64,000 bases of DNA from Ferrimonas balearica DSM 9799 (GTDB taxonomy: Bacteria; Pseudomonadota; Gammaproteobacteria; Enterobacterales; Shewanellaceae): contig NC_014541.1 of the NCBI RefSeq assembly GCF_000148645.1, positions 2,937,139 to 3,001,138 of the forward strand. Reading direction: 5' to 3'. Below, in pieces: positions 8,459 to 17,908 of the stretch. The number at the start of each line of letters is the position of its first letter. Position 1 is the stretch's first letter. The position numbers were made by a program, and so were the translations under genes. The notes under the pieces are model-generated. The model ran no database searches, was not told the DNA's origin, and saw only the letters and a program-made list of their open reading frames with translations.

Positions 8459-9420
8459 GTCTGGCCTTTCCCTGGATCTGGCTCGCCCTGCCACTGCCCT
8501 GGCTGTTCAAACGCCAGCGCCACGCTCAGGCCCGCGCCCTGCGTCTGCCCGATGCGCTGCTGGCCAACCAGGGGCTGACCACCGCCCCGCTGCCCCACCC
8601 GGCCTGGCGTTATCTGGCCATTTTGGCCTGGTTGCTGATTCTGTTGGCCGCCAGCCGCCCGCTGTGGATTGGGGAACCCGTCGCCATGAAACGTGAGGGG
8701 CGAGACCTGATGCTGGCGGTGGACCTGTCCGGCTCCATGCAGATTGAAGACATGGAGCTGGGCAACCGGGTGGTGGACCGCTTTACCATGGTGCGCCATG
8801 TGCTCAGTGACTTTATTGAGCGTCGCGACGGTGACCGCCTCGGTCTGATCCTCTTTGCCGACCAGGCTTACCTGCAGGCGCCGCTTACCTTCGACCGTTT
8901 TGCCGTGGCCCGTTTCCTCGATGAAGCGGTACTGGGGCTGGTGGGTCAGCAAACCGCCATTGGCGATGCCATCGCCCTCGGCGTAAAACGCTTCAATGAT
9001 CTGGAGCAGAGCTCGCGGGTGCTGGTGCTGCTGACCGACGGCGAAAACAACGCCGGCCGCTTTACCCCGGCTCAGGCAGTCAGCCTGGCGCGCCAGTCCG
9101 GTGTGAAGCTCTACACCATCGGCATCGGCTCCGCCGAGATCCGCCGCCGCGGCTTGCTCGGCACCCGCACCGTTAACCCCTCCAGCGACCTCGACCAAGC
9201 CGAGAAAAGCTTTATCCAGCTCAGCGAATCCACCGGCGGGCGTTACTTCCGGGCCCGCAGCACCGAGGAGCTGGAGTCGATCTACCAGGAGCTGGACCAG
9301 CTGGAGCCACTGGCCCGCGAACAAAGCCAATGGCGCCCCCAGACGGAACTGTTCTACTGGCCGTTAAGCGCGGCACTGGCTCTGCTGCTGATGCTGTCAC
9401 TGCGGAGGGCGTATGGCTGA
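8452..9420 (+). CDS. BatA-like VWA-domain membrane protein
   Basis: 322 residues: N-terminal BatA hydrophobic segments (residues about 1-20 and 53-70), a VWA domain with a complete MIDAS (D91-L-S93-G-S95, later LLTDGENNAG), and a C-terminal transmembrane helix (FYWPLSAALALLLML). The VWA domain should face the periplasm and bind Mg through the MIDAS. Bat proteins were first associated with aerotolerance in Bacteroides; the role in gammaproteobacteria is unresolved. It overlaps its neighbours by 7-8 bases at both ends. Confidence 0.9.
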   Translation: MLSLAFPWIWLALPLPWLFKRQRHAQARALRLPDALLANQGLTTAPLPHPAWRYLAILAWLLILLAASRPLWIGEPVAMKREGRDLMLAVDLSGSMQIEDMELGNRVVDRFTMVRHVLSDFIERRDGDRLGLILFADQAYLQAPLTFDRFAVARFLDEAVLGLVGQQTAIGDAIALGVKRFNDLEQSSRVLVLLTDGENNAGRFTPAQAVSLARQSGVKLYTIGIGSAEIRRRGLLGTRTVNPSSDLDQAEKSFIQLSESTGGRYFRARSTEELESIYQELDQLEPLAREQSQWRPQTELFYWPLSAALALLLMLSLRRAYG

Positions 9421-11239
9421 ATTCCACCTGATGCGTCCCGCCCTGCTGCTGTTGTGGCTGCTGCTGCCACTGGTGGGCTGGGCCCTACTGCGCCAGCAAA
9501 GCCAGGCCGCCCTGTGGCACAAAGTGCTGCCGGCGCACCTGCAGCCCGCCATGCTGGATGACCGGATGGAAACCGGCCAGAAAGTGCAGCCGCTGTGGCT
9601 GCTGCTGGCGCTGTTTATTGCCATCTTTGCCCTGGCCGGACCGGCGTGGGACAAGGAGGAGGTGCCCCTGTTCCAGCTGCAGAAAGGTCGGGTGCTGGTG
9701 CTGGATATGTCCGACTCCATGTGGGCCACCGACCTGCCGCCCAATCGCCTCACCCAGGCCCGCTTTAAAGCCACCGACCTGCTGCGCCAGGCCGGTGAAG
9801 GGGAGATGGCGCTGGTGGCCTATGCCGGAGACGCGTTTATTCTGGCGCCGATGACCGAAGACCGCGCCACTCTGCTGAACCTGCTGCCCGCCCTCTCCCC
9901 GGAGATCATGCCGGTGCGCGGCTCCAACCTGCCCGCCGCCCTGCAACAGGCCGACCGCCTCCTGCGGGACGCCGGATACCAGCAGGGGGACATTGTGCTG
10001 CTGACCGATGACCTGCCCGCTGAGCATATGGATGCCGCGCTGGAGCTGGCTGAATCCCAGCCCTGGCGCCTGCAAATCCTGGCCCTCGGCAGCGAAGATG
10101 GTGCACCGATGAAACGCCCCAGCGGCGAACTGGTGCGGGATTTGGATGGCAGCGTCGCCATCGTTCGTACCCACTTTGAACGCCTGCAGAAGCTGGCCAG
10201 TGCCAGCGGCGGAGAGCTGGTGCGCTACCGCCCGGACAGTGCCGACATCAATGCCCTGCTCCATGACGCCCCGGAACTGGGTGAAGAGAACGAAAAAGCG
10301 TCCGAGCAACACCACAGCCAATGGCGGGACCGAGGTGGGCAGATCCTGCTGCTGGCCCTGCTGCCACTGGCCTTTGGTATGCGCCGCCAGGGCCTGCTCA
10401 GCCTGCTGTTGTTGCTGATGCCGTTGTCATTCACGCCGCAACGGGCGGAAGCCGCCTGGTGGCAAAACGCCGATCAGGCCGCCAAAACCCAGTTCGATGC
10501 CGGCCAGTTCAGCGAGGCTGCGGAAGGGTTTACTGACCCGGCCTGGAAAGGCGCCGCCTACTACCGGGCTGGCGACTACGCCCGGGCACTGGCCGCCTTC
10601 GAACAGGTTGAGGGCGTCGACGCCCTCTACAACCAGGGCAATGCACTGGCCCAAATGGCGCAGTATCCGCAGGCCGCCGAGCGCTATCGCTCAGTGCTGG
10701 CCCAACAGCCGGACCACCAGGCCGCCCGCGATAACCTCGAGTGGGTGGAACAGCAGATGCAACAGTCGCCTGAACAGCAACAAAATGACAGCGACCAGGG
10801 CGATAAAGGGGAAGGAGAGAACCCGTCCGAGGGCGAGTCGGACCAAACCGAACCCGGCGAGGGCCAGCAGGATGACAATGGCCAACCCAGCGACTCCGAG
10901 CCCTCTGAACCGCCGGGCGAGCAACAGCCGGACGACAGCGGCAGCGCCTCCCCATCGGAGCCGGAACCGCATCAGGGTGAGCAGGAGCCTCCGTCCGAGC
11001 AGCCCGGCCAGGCCGAGCCACAACCCGAAAGCGGCGATCCCAGTGAGCGCGAGCCGGAGTCTCAGGGCGAGGCGCAAGCGGCCGAGGCCCGGGAAGGCGA
11101 CCCCAATGACGAACAACTGCAGCGGCTACTGGACCAGGTGGTGGATGACCCCGCCCGCCTGCTGCGAAACAAAATGGAACTGGAATACGAGCGTCGCCGC
11201 CAGAGTGGCGACACCAACAGGGAGCAAACCCAGTGGTAA
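9413..11239 (+). CDS. BatB/BatC fusion: VWA domain plus TPR and acidic tail
   Basis: 608 residues. N-terminal transmembrane segments (MRPALLLLWLLLPLVGWALL and LWLLLALFIAIFALAG), a VWA domain with MIDAS D98-M-S100-D-S102, a further membrane segment near 310-345, then a TPR region (roughly 345-440, with AAYYRAGDYARALAAFEQV and ALYNQGNALAQMAQYPQAAERY split as repeats), and finally about 140 residues rich in Glu, Asp, Gln, Ser and Pro. BatB and BatC are separate genes in Bacteroides; here they are one protein, as is common in Shewanella-type operons. It overlaps batA and batD. Confidence 0.9.
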   Translation: MAEFHLMRPALLLLWLLLPLVGWALLRQQSQAALWHKVLPAHLQPAMLDDRMETGQKVQPLWLLLALFIAIFALAGPAWDKEEVPLFQLQKGRVLVLDMSDSMWATDLPPNRLTQARFKATDLLRQAGEGEMALVAYAGDAFILAPMTEDRATLLNLLPALSPEIMPVRGSNLPAALQQADRLLRDAGYQQGDIVLLTDDLPAEHMDAALELAESQPWRLQILALGSEDGAPMKRPSGELVRDLDGSVAIVRTHFERLQKLASASGGELVRYRPDSADINALLHDAPELGEENEKASEQHHSQWRDRGGQILLLALLPLAFGMRRQGLLSLLLLLMPLSFTPQRAEAAWWQNADQAAKTQFDAGQFSEAAEGFTDPAWKGAAYYRAGDYARALAAFEQVEGVDALYNQGNALAQMAQYPQAAERYRSVLAQQPDHQAARDNLEWVEQQMQQSPEQQQNDSDQGDKGEGENPSEGESDQTEPGEGQQDDNGQPSDSEPSEPPGEQQPDDSGSASPSEPEPHQGEQEPPSEQPGQAEPQPESGDPSEREPESQGEAQAAEAREGDPNDEQLQRLLDQVVDDPARLLRNKMELEYERRRQSGDTNREQTQW

Positions 11240-12909
11240 GTTCACCCCTTTCCCGCCTGCTGTTCATGGCCCTGCTGTGGCTTGGACTCAGCCCCGCCAC
11301 CCTGGCGCTGACCGAGCTGCAGGCCAGCATCGACCAAAACCCGGTGGTGGCAGGCCAGTCCTTCATTCTTGAGGTGGTGGCCGACGACGACGTGGAGAGC
11401 AACGCGCTGGACACCAGCGCCCTGCTGCGGGATTTTGCCGTGGGCCAGACCCGGGTCAGCCGCTCCACCCAGATCGTCAACTTTGATGCCCGCCGGGAAA
11501 CCCGCTGGACGGTGATGCTGATTGCCCGCAATCCGGGCCAGGTGACCCTGCCGGCACTGGACATCAACGGCGTACGCAGTCAGCCCATCGCCCTGACCGT
11601 GCTGGCGCCGGGGGATGCTCAGGTACAGAACCAGACCCCACTGGTCTTTCTGGAAACTGATCTGGCCCAGGACACCCTGTGGCTGGGCCAGCCCGCGAAA
11701 GCCACGGTTCGCCTGTTTCTGGGGGCCGACCTGCAACGGGGTGCCCTGAACGCCCCCAGTGCCGATAACGCCCTGATCCGCCAGCTGGGTCAGGACCGGG
11801 AATCCAGCCAGATCATCAAGGGCCGCCGCTACCGCATCATTGAGCGCGACTACGTTATCGTGCCGCAAATCACCGGCACCGTGAGCCTGCAACCCGCCAA
11901 CTTTGAGGGCGACGTATTGGTGCCCAGTGGCCGCCGCGACCTGTTTGGCCGGGCCCAGCCCAAGCCGATGGCGATCCAGGGGGAGCCGATCGAACTGAAC
12001 GTCAAAGCGCAGCCTGCCAGCTACCAGGGCCACTGGCTGGCCGCAGACCTGGTGACGCTCAATGACAGCCTGGACCCGAGCCAAAGTTTTGAAGTGGGCC
12101 AACCCATCTCCCGCACCCTGACCCTCACTGCGGTCGGTGCGGTGGAGGAGAGCCTGGCGGAGATCCCGCTTGAGGTGCCGGAGTCGCTGCGCCTCTATAC
12201 CGATAAAAACCAGCGCCAGGGCGGCGTGCAGAATGGTCAGCTGATCGCCCGGCTTGAGCAAACCATGGCGATTGTGCCGTCTCAGCCTGGCGAATACACC
12301 CTGCCGGAGATCAAGGTGCCCTGGTGGAACGCCCGTCTCGGGCGCCAGCAGTGGGCAACCCTGCCCGCCCAGACCATCACGGTCACCGGCACCGCCGCCA
12401 GCCCGGCCACCCCGCCGCCGGTGCTCAGCGACAGCGGCCGCCCGGCGGCCGAACCCATCACCCAAACCCCAAATTCTCCGGGCTACTGGCCCTGGGCAAC
12501 GGCGCTGTTTGCCCTGCTGTGGCTGGCCACTCTGGTCTGGGGATGGCAGCGGGGCCGTGGCTATCGCACCGAGCCACAACCGGCCGCGACGCCAACCCCT
12601 TCCTCCAATACCTTGGCTGCGCTGCACAAAGCCTGTCAGCAGAACCAGGCGGAAACCGCGCTGGCGCTGCTGCCCGAGTGGGCCAGTGAGCACAGTGGCA
12701 AGACCATGAGCCTGGCGGATATTGGCCACCATTACCCCAGCCTCGCCGGACCGCTCAAAGAACTTCAGGCATCCCGCTACAGTGTTCGTAATACCCCCTG
12801 GCAAGGACAGGCCCTGGCGGCCGAGCTGACCCGCCTGCAAAAGCAGAAGGCCAACCAGCAAGCGAGTCCCTTGCCGCCACTCAATCCCGCCACCAGAATG
12901 GAAAGGTGA
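11233..12909 (+). CDS. BatD-like oxygen tolerance protein
   Basis: 558 residues from GTG 11233, which overlaps the preceding stop by seven bases. A signal peptide (SRLLFMALLWLGLSPATLALT) leads into a large periplasmic region of repeated Ig-like beta domains (ELQASIDQNPVVAGQSFIL is the typical BatD opening), then a single transmembrane helix near residue 420 (WPWATALFALLWLATLVWGW) and a cytoplasmic tail. BatD is the last member of the conserved operon and probably forms the periplasmic arm of the complex. Confidence 0.9.
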   Translation: MVSSPLSRLLFMALLWLGLSPATLALTELQASIDQNPVVAGQSFILEVVADDDVESNALDTSALLRDFAVGQTRVSRSTQIVNFDARRETRWTVMLIARNPGQVTLPALDINGVRSQPIALTVLAPGDAQVQNQTPLVFLETDLAQDTLWLGQPAKATVRLFLGADLQRGALNAPSADNALIRQLGQDRESSQIIKGRRYRIIERDYVIVPQITGTVSLQPANFEGDVLVPSGRRDLFGRAQPKPMAIQGEPIELNVKAQPASYQGHWLAADLVTLNDSLDPSQSFEVGQPISRTLTLTAVGAVEESLAEIPLEVPESLRLYTDKNQRQGGVQNGQLIARLEQTMAIVPSQPGEYTLPEIKVPWWNARLGRQQWATLPAQTITVTGTAASPATPPPVLSDSGRPAAEPITQTPNSPGYWPWATALFALLWLATLVWGWQRGRGYRTEPQPAATPTPSSNTLAALHKACQQNQAETALALLPEWASEHSGKTMSLADIGHHYPSLAGPLKELQASRYSVRNTPWQGQALAAELTRLQKQKANQQASPLPPLNPATRMER

Positions 12910-12945
12910 CGAAATCCACCAGGCTTTCGCCAGCAGGATGGAAAA

Positions 12946-13512
12946 ATGTTGAACTGGTTTGGAAAGAAAAACGCGTCGTCGACGGTCTCTACGGACATGA
13001 TCAGCAAACAACGACGCTACGAGACACTGGTGCGCGCTCTGCACGGTGATCTCTACCGCTATGCCTACTGGCTCAGCCACGACGCCTCCGTCGCAGAGGA
13101 CCTGGTTCAGGAGACCTTTCTGCGTGCCTGGAAGGCGCTGGACTCACTCAAGGATGATAAGGCCGCCAAGGCGTGGCTGATCACCATCCTGCGGCGGGAG
13201 AATGCCCGGCGCTTTGAACGCAAACAGTTTGACCTTACGGACATAGAACAGTGTCAGGTGGCGGATAACGACAGCCTCAGCCACGAGCAGATGGCCGACC
13301 ATCAGGTGTTGCGCCGACAGATGGCGATGCTCAGCCCGGAGTACCGGGAGCCGCTTATTCTGCAGGTGATGTATGGCTTCAGCGGCGACGAGATTGCCGA
13401 GATTCTGGAGCTGAACCGCAATACCGTCATGACCCGCCTGTTCCGGGCCCGTAACCAACTTCGGGACGCACTCAGTCCCAACCAGACTTCAAGGGGCCAC
13501 AGCAATGGATGA
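12946..13512 (+). CDS. ECF RNA polymerase sigma factor
   Basis: 188 residues with region 2 (LYRYAYWLSHDASVAEDLVQETFLRAWKAL, cited in parts: DLVQETFLRAW) and region 4 helix-turn-helix (LILQVMYGFSGDEIAEIL followed by NTVMTRLFRAR). The chosen ATG has AGGA eight bases upstream; a shorter start at 12997 is possible. It begins 36 bases after batD and overlaps the next gene by eight bases, the normal arrangement for a sigma factor and its regulator. Confidence 0.92.
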   Translation: MLNWFGKKNASSTVSTDMISKQRRYETLVRALHGDLYRYAYWLSHDASVAEDLVQETFLRAWKALDSLKDDKAAKAWLITILRRENARRFERKQFDLTDIEQCQVADNDSLSHEQMADHQVLRRQMAMLSPEYREPLILQVMYGFSGDEIAEILELNRNTVMTRLFRARNQLRDALSPNQTSRGHSNG

Positions 13513-14206
13513 ACTGGAATTCCGGCGTCGGGCCTACTCCGACCCTAACCAGGACGATAATGAATTTGTTGCCGCCATGGGCGATGCACCGGGCCGTGCT
13601 GAGTTTGTCAAACAGCTGCAGGGCATGGACCGGGAACTGGAACAGGCTCTCAAGGTGCCGGTGCCCGATGACCTGGCCGAGCGCCTGCTGCTGAAGCAGA
13701 ACATGACGGTACACCGCGACCAGAAGCGTCGACATCGCTGGCAGATGGCCGCTGCCGCGTCAGTGGCGTTTGCCATCGGGCTCTCTTTCGCGGTGTTCAA
13801 CCAGGGTACCGGCGATCTGGGCCAGCACGCCCTGGCGCACGTGGCCCATGAGGCGGGCTTTACCTCCTACGTGGATGAGCAGGTCGACCTGCGTGCCCTC
13901 AACACCAAACTCGCCAGCTTTGGCGGCCAGTTTGATGCGCTTCCGGGTGAGGTGTATTACGCCAACTACTGCGATTTCGAGGGGATCCGCAGTCTGCACA
14001 TCGTGATGAGTTCCGATCAGGGCCGTGTCACCCTGTTTGTGATCCCCAAGCAGAACGAGATGACGCTTCCCCCACAGTTCGCGGATAAGCGCTATCACGG
14101 CATCGGGGAAGACCGGGCCGGTGTGCACCTGGCCGTTGTCGGTGATAAGGGCCAGCCACTGGAGCCGGTACTGAAGCGGGTGGAAGCGGGCTACCAACCG
14201 CTGTAA
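13505..14206 (+). CDS. DUF3379 protein, probable anti-sigma partner
   Basis: 233 residues: a cytoplasmic N-terminal part (about 1-80), one transmembrane helix (WQMAAAASVAFAIGLSFAVF), and a periplasmic domain. The N-terminal MDELEFRRRAYSDP and overall form match the DUF3379 family found directly after ECF sigma genes in Shewanella and Vibrio relatives. The anti-sigma role is inferred from topology and the eight-base overlap with the sigma gene; it lacks a recognisable zinc-binding ZAS motif (HxxxCxxC). Confidence 0.8.
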   Translation: MDELEFRRRAYSDPNQDDNEFVAAMGDAPGRAEFVKQLQGMDRELEQALKVPVPDDLAERLLLKQNMTVHRDQKRRHRWQMAAAASVAFAIGLSFAVFNQGTGDLGQHALAHVAHEAGFTSYVDEQVDLRALNTKLASFGGQFDALPGEVYYANYCDFEGIRSLHIVMSSDQGRVTLFVIPKQNEMTLPPQFADKRYHGIGEDRAGVHLAVVGDKGQPLEPVLKRVEAGYQPL

Positions 14207-14221
14207 AGCCAACGCACCAAC

Positions 14222-14252
14222 AAAAAAGCGGGCCCTAGGCCCGCTTTTTTTT
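14222..14252. terminator. Bidirectional terminator between DUF3379 gene and elaA
   Basis: GCGGGCC CTA GGCCCGC stem flanked by A6 and T8 serves the convergent genes on both sides. Confidence 0.9.
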
Positions 14253-14718
14253 ATTCGGCAGCTTTCACCATATCCAGGTGGAGTACCCCACCGTCGTCGT
14301 AGGGCTCTGAGGTGCCGACAAAACCGAACTGACCGTAGTAGTCTTTCAGCGCCAACTGGGCCGAGATCTTCACTGGGCGGGACGGGTACTGACTGGCCGC
14401 ACGCGCCAGCCCCTCACGGATCAGAGTCGGCCCCAGGCCCGTGCCACGTGCCGCTTTGGCTAACACGATACGCCCGAGTTTCACCGGCCCGACTGCCGGT
14501 GCCAGCAGTCTCAGGTAGCCCATCAACTCACCGTCGGCGGTGGCCAACAGGTGCTCAGACTGCTGGTCAAGGTTATCCAGCTCTTCGTACAGGCTGTTCT
14601 GTTCGAGCATAAAAACCTGCTCGCGCAATCGCAGTACCGCGTAGAGCTGATGCACATCCAACGCATCAAAGCGCCACCATTTCAGGTCCGGCGCTGAACC
14701 CCATTTGTTGGTCAACAT
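14251..14718 (-). CDS. elaA: ElaA-type GNAT acetyltransferase
   Basis: 155 residues from ATG 14718, which lies four bases after GAGGAG; a GTG immediately before is less well spaced. The ElaA pattern is clear: YAVLRLREQVFMLEQ near the N-terminus, YEELDNLDQQSEHLL, the acetyl-CoA loop in LGRIVLAKAARGTGLGPTLI, and FGFVGTSEPYDDGGVLHLDM at the C-terminus. The substrate is not known. Single gene facing the Bat/sigma block. Confidence 0.88.
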   Translation of the reverse strand: MLTNKWGSAPDLKWWRFDALDVHQLYAVLRLREQVFMLEQNSLYEELDNLDQQSEHLLATADGELMGYLRLLAPAVGPVKLGRIVLAKAARGTGLGPTLIREGLARAASQYPSRPVKISAQLALKDYYGQFGFVGTSEPYDDGGVLHLDMVKAAE

Positions 14719-14772
14719 CACACTCCTCTGTTAGCATCGTTGCGATTTTTCGAAAAGCATCAGTGTATAACA

Positions 14773-16215
14773 ATGATATCAACCGCAACCATGATCACCT
14801 TCTTTGCCTATCTCATCCTCCTGTTGGTGATAGGCACCCTGGCCTGGAAGGCCACGTCCACCTCCTCCGATTACATTCTGGGTGGCCGCAAGATGGGGCC
14901 CGCGGTAACCGCCCTCAGCGTGGGCGCCTCCGACATGTCCGGCTGGCTGTTGTTGGGTCTGCCCGGTGCCATCTACCTGTCCGGATTGTCCGAAGCCTGG
15001 ATTGGCGTCGGCCTGGTACTGGGCGCCTGGCTGAACTGGAAACTGGTGTCGAAGCGCCTGCGCATCTACACCGAGTTCACCAACGACTCCCTGACCCTGC
15101 CTGACTTCCTCGAACACCGCTTTGCCGACCCGGGTCTGCTGCGCGGTATCGCCGCCACCACCACCCTGCTGTTCTTCATCTTCTACACCTCATCCGGCAT
15201 GGTCAGTGGCGCCATCCTGTTTGAGCAGGTGTTTGGCCTGGATTACACCACCGCCCTGCTGATTGGTGCGGCCATCATCGTCTCCTACACCTTTGTCGGC
15301 GGCTTCTTCGCAGTCAGCTGGACCGACTTCTTCCAGGGCATCCTGATGTTGATTGCGCTGCTGGTGGTGCCCATGGTGGTGCTCGGTGGCGGCGATGCCG
15401 AAGGGGTGCCGGAGCTCGACCCCAGCATGCTGACCATGCTGCCGGAAGGCACCACCCTGCTGGGCATCATCTCTCTGATGGCCTGGGGCCTGGGTTACTT
15501 TGGCCAGCCCCATATCCTGTCCCGCTTTATGGCGATCGGCTCGGTCAAAGACCTGCCCACCTCCCGCCGCATCTCCATCGGCTGGATGGTGCTCTCTCTG
15601 ATCGGTGCACTGGCCACCGGCCTGGCCGGCGCGGTGCACTTTGCCGGCAGCCCGCTGGCCAATCCGGAAACCGTGTTTATTGAACTCACCAAGGTGCTGT
15701 TCAACCCCTGGATCGCCGGCATGCTGATTGCCGCCATTCTGTCCGCCATCATGAGCACCATCGATTCCCAGCTGCTGGTCTGCTCCTCGGTGATGACCGA
15801 AGACTTCTACCGCAAGTGGATGCGCCCCAACGCCAGTGAGAAGGAGCTGGTTGCAGTGGGTCGGATGACCGTATTGGCGGTGGCAGTGGTGGCCACAGTG
15901 ATTGCCCTGAACCCGGAATCCACCGTGCTGGAGCTGGTGGCTTACGCCTGGTCCGGTTTTGGCGCGGCCTTTGGCCCGGTCATTCTGCTGGCCTTGTACT
16001 GGCAGGGCTACAGCCGCCAGGGCGCGGTGGCCACCATCCTGACCGGTGCCGTGGTCGTGGTGATTTGGGATCAGCTCAGCGGCGGCGTCTTTGATGTCTA
16101 CCAGCTGCTGCCCGGCTTTATTTTTGCCACCCTGGCCGGGGTTATCGTCAGTAAACTGATGCCGCCACAGGCCGAAGTGGTCAGCCAACACCAGGAGTTT
16201 GAGCAGAAGCTCTAA
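14773..16215 (+). CDS. putP: Sodium/proline symporter PutP
   Basis: 480 residues of the sodium:solute symporter family. The start at ATG 14773 (MISTATMITFFAYL) gives the usual PutP N-terminus; a longer TTG form is improbable. Family features include SSDYILGGRKMGPAVTALS, SVGASDMSGWLLLGLPGA (sodium site region), TYTFVGGFFAVSWTDFFQG and YFGQPHILSRFMA. Twelve to thirteen transmembrane segments in the inner membrane are expected; it imports proline with sodium. No putA is visible nearby. Confidence 0.93.
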   Translation: MISTATMITFFAYLILLLVIGTLAWKATSTSSDYILGGRKMGPAVTALSVGASDMSGWLLLGLPGAIYLSGLSEAWIGVGLVLGAWLNWKLVSKRLRIYTEFTNDSLTLPDFLEHRFADPGLLRGIAATTTLLFFIFYTSSGMVSGAILFEQVFGLDYTTALLIGAAIIVSYTFVGGFFAVSWTDFFQGILMLIALLVVPMVVLGGGDAEGVPELDPSMLTMLPEGTTLLGIISLMAWGLGYFGQPHILSRFMAIGSVKDLPTSRRISIGWMVLSLIGALATGLAGAVHFAGSPLANPETVFIELTKVLFNPWIAGMLIAAILSAIMSTIDSQLLVCSSVMTEDFYRKWMRPNASEKELVAVGRMTVLAVAVVATVIALNPESTVLELVAYAWSGFGAAFGPVILLALYWQGYSRQGAVATILTGAVVVVIWDQLSGGVFDVYQLLPGFIFATLAGVIVSKLMPPQAEVVSQHQEFEQKL

Positions 16216-16228
16216 ACTTTCCCCCTAC

Positions 16229-16254
16229 AAAGGGCGCCTCCGGCGCCCTTTTTT
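16229..16254 (+). terminator. Terminator after putP
   Basis: AAGGGCGCC TCC GGCGCCCTT followed by T4, 14 bases after the putP stop. Confidence 0.9.
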
Positions 16255-16342
16255 GATCACCCAAAAGTTACAATCAGCTAACACCGAATGGCATTTTCCG
16301 TGCTGTACGCCGCAAAATGACCCCGTTTTCAATGATTTTGCC

Positions 16343-16369
16343 ATCTGGTCGGATATGTCGGACCGGTGA
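16343..16369. promoter_or_regulatory. Possible FadR-like operator(s) upstream of fadL
   Basis: ATCTGGTCGGA (16343-16353) matches the left half of a FadR site and GTCGGACCGGT (16357-16367) matches the core and right half of a second, overlapping one; GGTC and GACC also form a dyad. A TAGAAT -10-like element follows at 16377. E. coli fadL is a FadR target, so the position is sensible, but neither site is complete. Confidence 0.4.
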
Positions 16370-16427
16370 CAGTCCCTAGAATCTCGCCCCACTATTACAA
16401 TTCCAACTGCCACCGACGAGATAGCAG

Positions 16428-17723
16428 ATGAAAACGATGAACAAGACTTTGCTCGCTACTGCCATTGCACTGGCCAGCACCCAATCCCTGGCTGCCGGTT
16501 TCCAGCTGAACAGCCAGTCCGCCACTGGCATCGGCCGTGCATTCGCCGGTGACGCCGTAATCGCTGACAACGCCTCCGTTCTGGCCCGTAACCCGGCCGC
16601 GATGGCGCTGTTCGATGCCCCGGCTTTCTCCGGTGGCCTGACCTACGCCGACGTTAAGATCGACATCAAAGACGTGAACTTTGCCGGTGGCCTGGTTGAT
16701 CTGGGTGGCATCGATGACGCCGGCAGCGGCAAAGTGATCCCGAACATCTTCTACATCCACCCGCTGAACGACAAAGTGGCGGTGGGTTTTGGCGCGTTCT
16801 CTAACTTCGGTACCGGTACCGACAGCGCCAGCCTGATCAAAGCGGACACTAAAGTCGCTCCGTTTGACCTGATCGGCAACACCGAAGTGACCACCATCAA
16901 CTTCAACGCCAGTGTGTCCTACCGCATCAACGAACAGCTGAGCCTGGGTGCCGGTCTGGACGTGATCTACGGGGAAGGCTCCCTGGATCGCTACGCTGGT
17001 GCCACTCCGCTGGTTGACGTCGAGGCCGACGGCATTGGCTTTGGCGGTATCGTGGGTGCCACCTACGAGATCAACGAAAACCACCGCTTTGGTCTGAGCT
17101 ACCGCTTCAGCCCGGACATGGGCGTAGAGGGCGACATCAACACCGTTACCCCGCAAAACATCCCGGGAATCGGTATCGCCAACGTGGCCACCAACTTCAA
17201 CGAGCTGGAAGTCCCCCTGGCTGACATCTTCCAGTTTGCCGGTTTCCACCAGCTGACCAACCAGTTCGCCATGCACTACACCGCCCAGTGGACCCAGTGG
17301 AGCAACTTCCACCAGATCACTGCCAAAGACGGTACCGGCATGATCGTGGGCAACCCGGATGCTCCGGCTATCCCGGTAGGCGACGTAGCACTGAAAGAGT
17401 ACAAGTGGAAAGACTCCTGGTTCCTGAGCCTGGGCGGTACCTACACCGTTAACGACAAGTGGACCCTGCGTGCCGGCTACGCCTACGACCAGGGCGTGGT
17501 TGACGAAATCAGCTCCATCTCCATTCCGGACTCTGACCGTCAGTGGTTCACCGCCGGTGTGGGTTTCAACCTGACCCCGAAATCCACCATCGACTTCGGT
17601 GTCGCCTACGTGATGGGCGAAGAGGTTGACCTGATCGAGAACAGCGCGGTTGTTGGTCCGGTTAACGCCACCACCGAATCCGGCGCCATGTACTACTCTC
17701 TGCAGTACAGCCACCAGTTCTGA
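16428..17723 (+). CDS. fadL: FadL/OmpP1-family outer membrane fatty acid transporter
   Basis: 431 residues with a signal peptide (MNKTLLATAIALASTQSLAAG) and the diagnostic FadL N-terminus of the mature protein (GFQLNSQSATGIGRAFAG, then the NPA-type hatch motif in LARNPAAMALFD). The rest is amphipathic beta strands ending in an aromatic residue (SLQYSHQF), typical of a 14-strand barrel. It lets long-chain fatty acids across the outer membrane, feeding FadIJ. ATG 16428 and ATG 16437 are both possible starts. Confidence 0.93.
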   Translation: MKTMNKTLLATAIALASTQSLAAGFQLNSQSATGIGRAFAGDAVIADNASVLARNPAAMALFDAPAFSGGLTYADVKIDIKDVNFAGGLVDLGGIDDAGSGKVIPNIFYIHPLNDKVAVGFGAFSNFGTGTDSASLIKADTKVAPFDLIGNTEVTTINFNASVSYRINEQLSLGAGLDVIYGEGSLDRYAGATPLVDVEADGIGFGGIVGATYEINENHRFGLSYRFSPDMGVEGDINTVTPQNIPGIGIANVATNFNELEVPLADIFQFAGFHQLTNQFAMHYTAQWTQWSNFHQITAKDGTGMIVGNPDAPAIPVGDVALKEYKWKDSWFLSLGGTYTVNDKWTLRAGYAYDQGVVDEISSISIPDSDRQWFTAGVGFNLTPKSTIDFGVAYVMGEEVDLIENSAVVGPVNATTESGAMYYSLQYSHQF

Positions 17724-17740
17724 TTTCAGACTGGGTAATA

Positions 17741-17765
17741 AAAGGGGCCTTATGGCCCCTTTTTT
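17741..17765 (+). terminator. Terminator after fadL
   Basis: AAAGGGGCC TTAT GGCCCCTTT followed by further T residues, 18 bases after the stop. Confidence 0.9.
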
Positions 17766-17908
17766 GTTGCCTGAGTACGCCCCTACCCCGAACTTTTTCT
17801 CCACCTTTCCCCTACTGCGGCAAAAGGTCGCACTCCCCGCTATTCTCCTTGCCTGCACTGGTAATCCGGTTTACCACTGATATTGGGCGATGCCGATCCC
17901 CCAACAGT

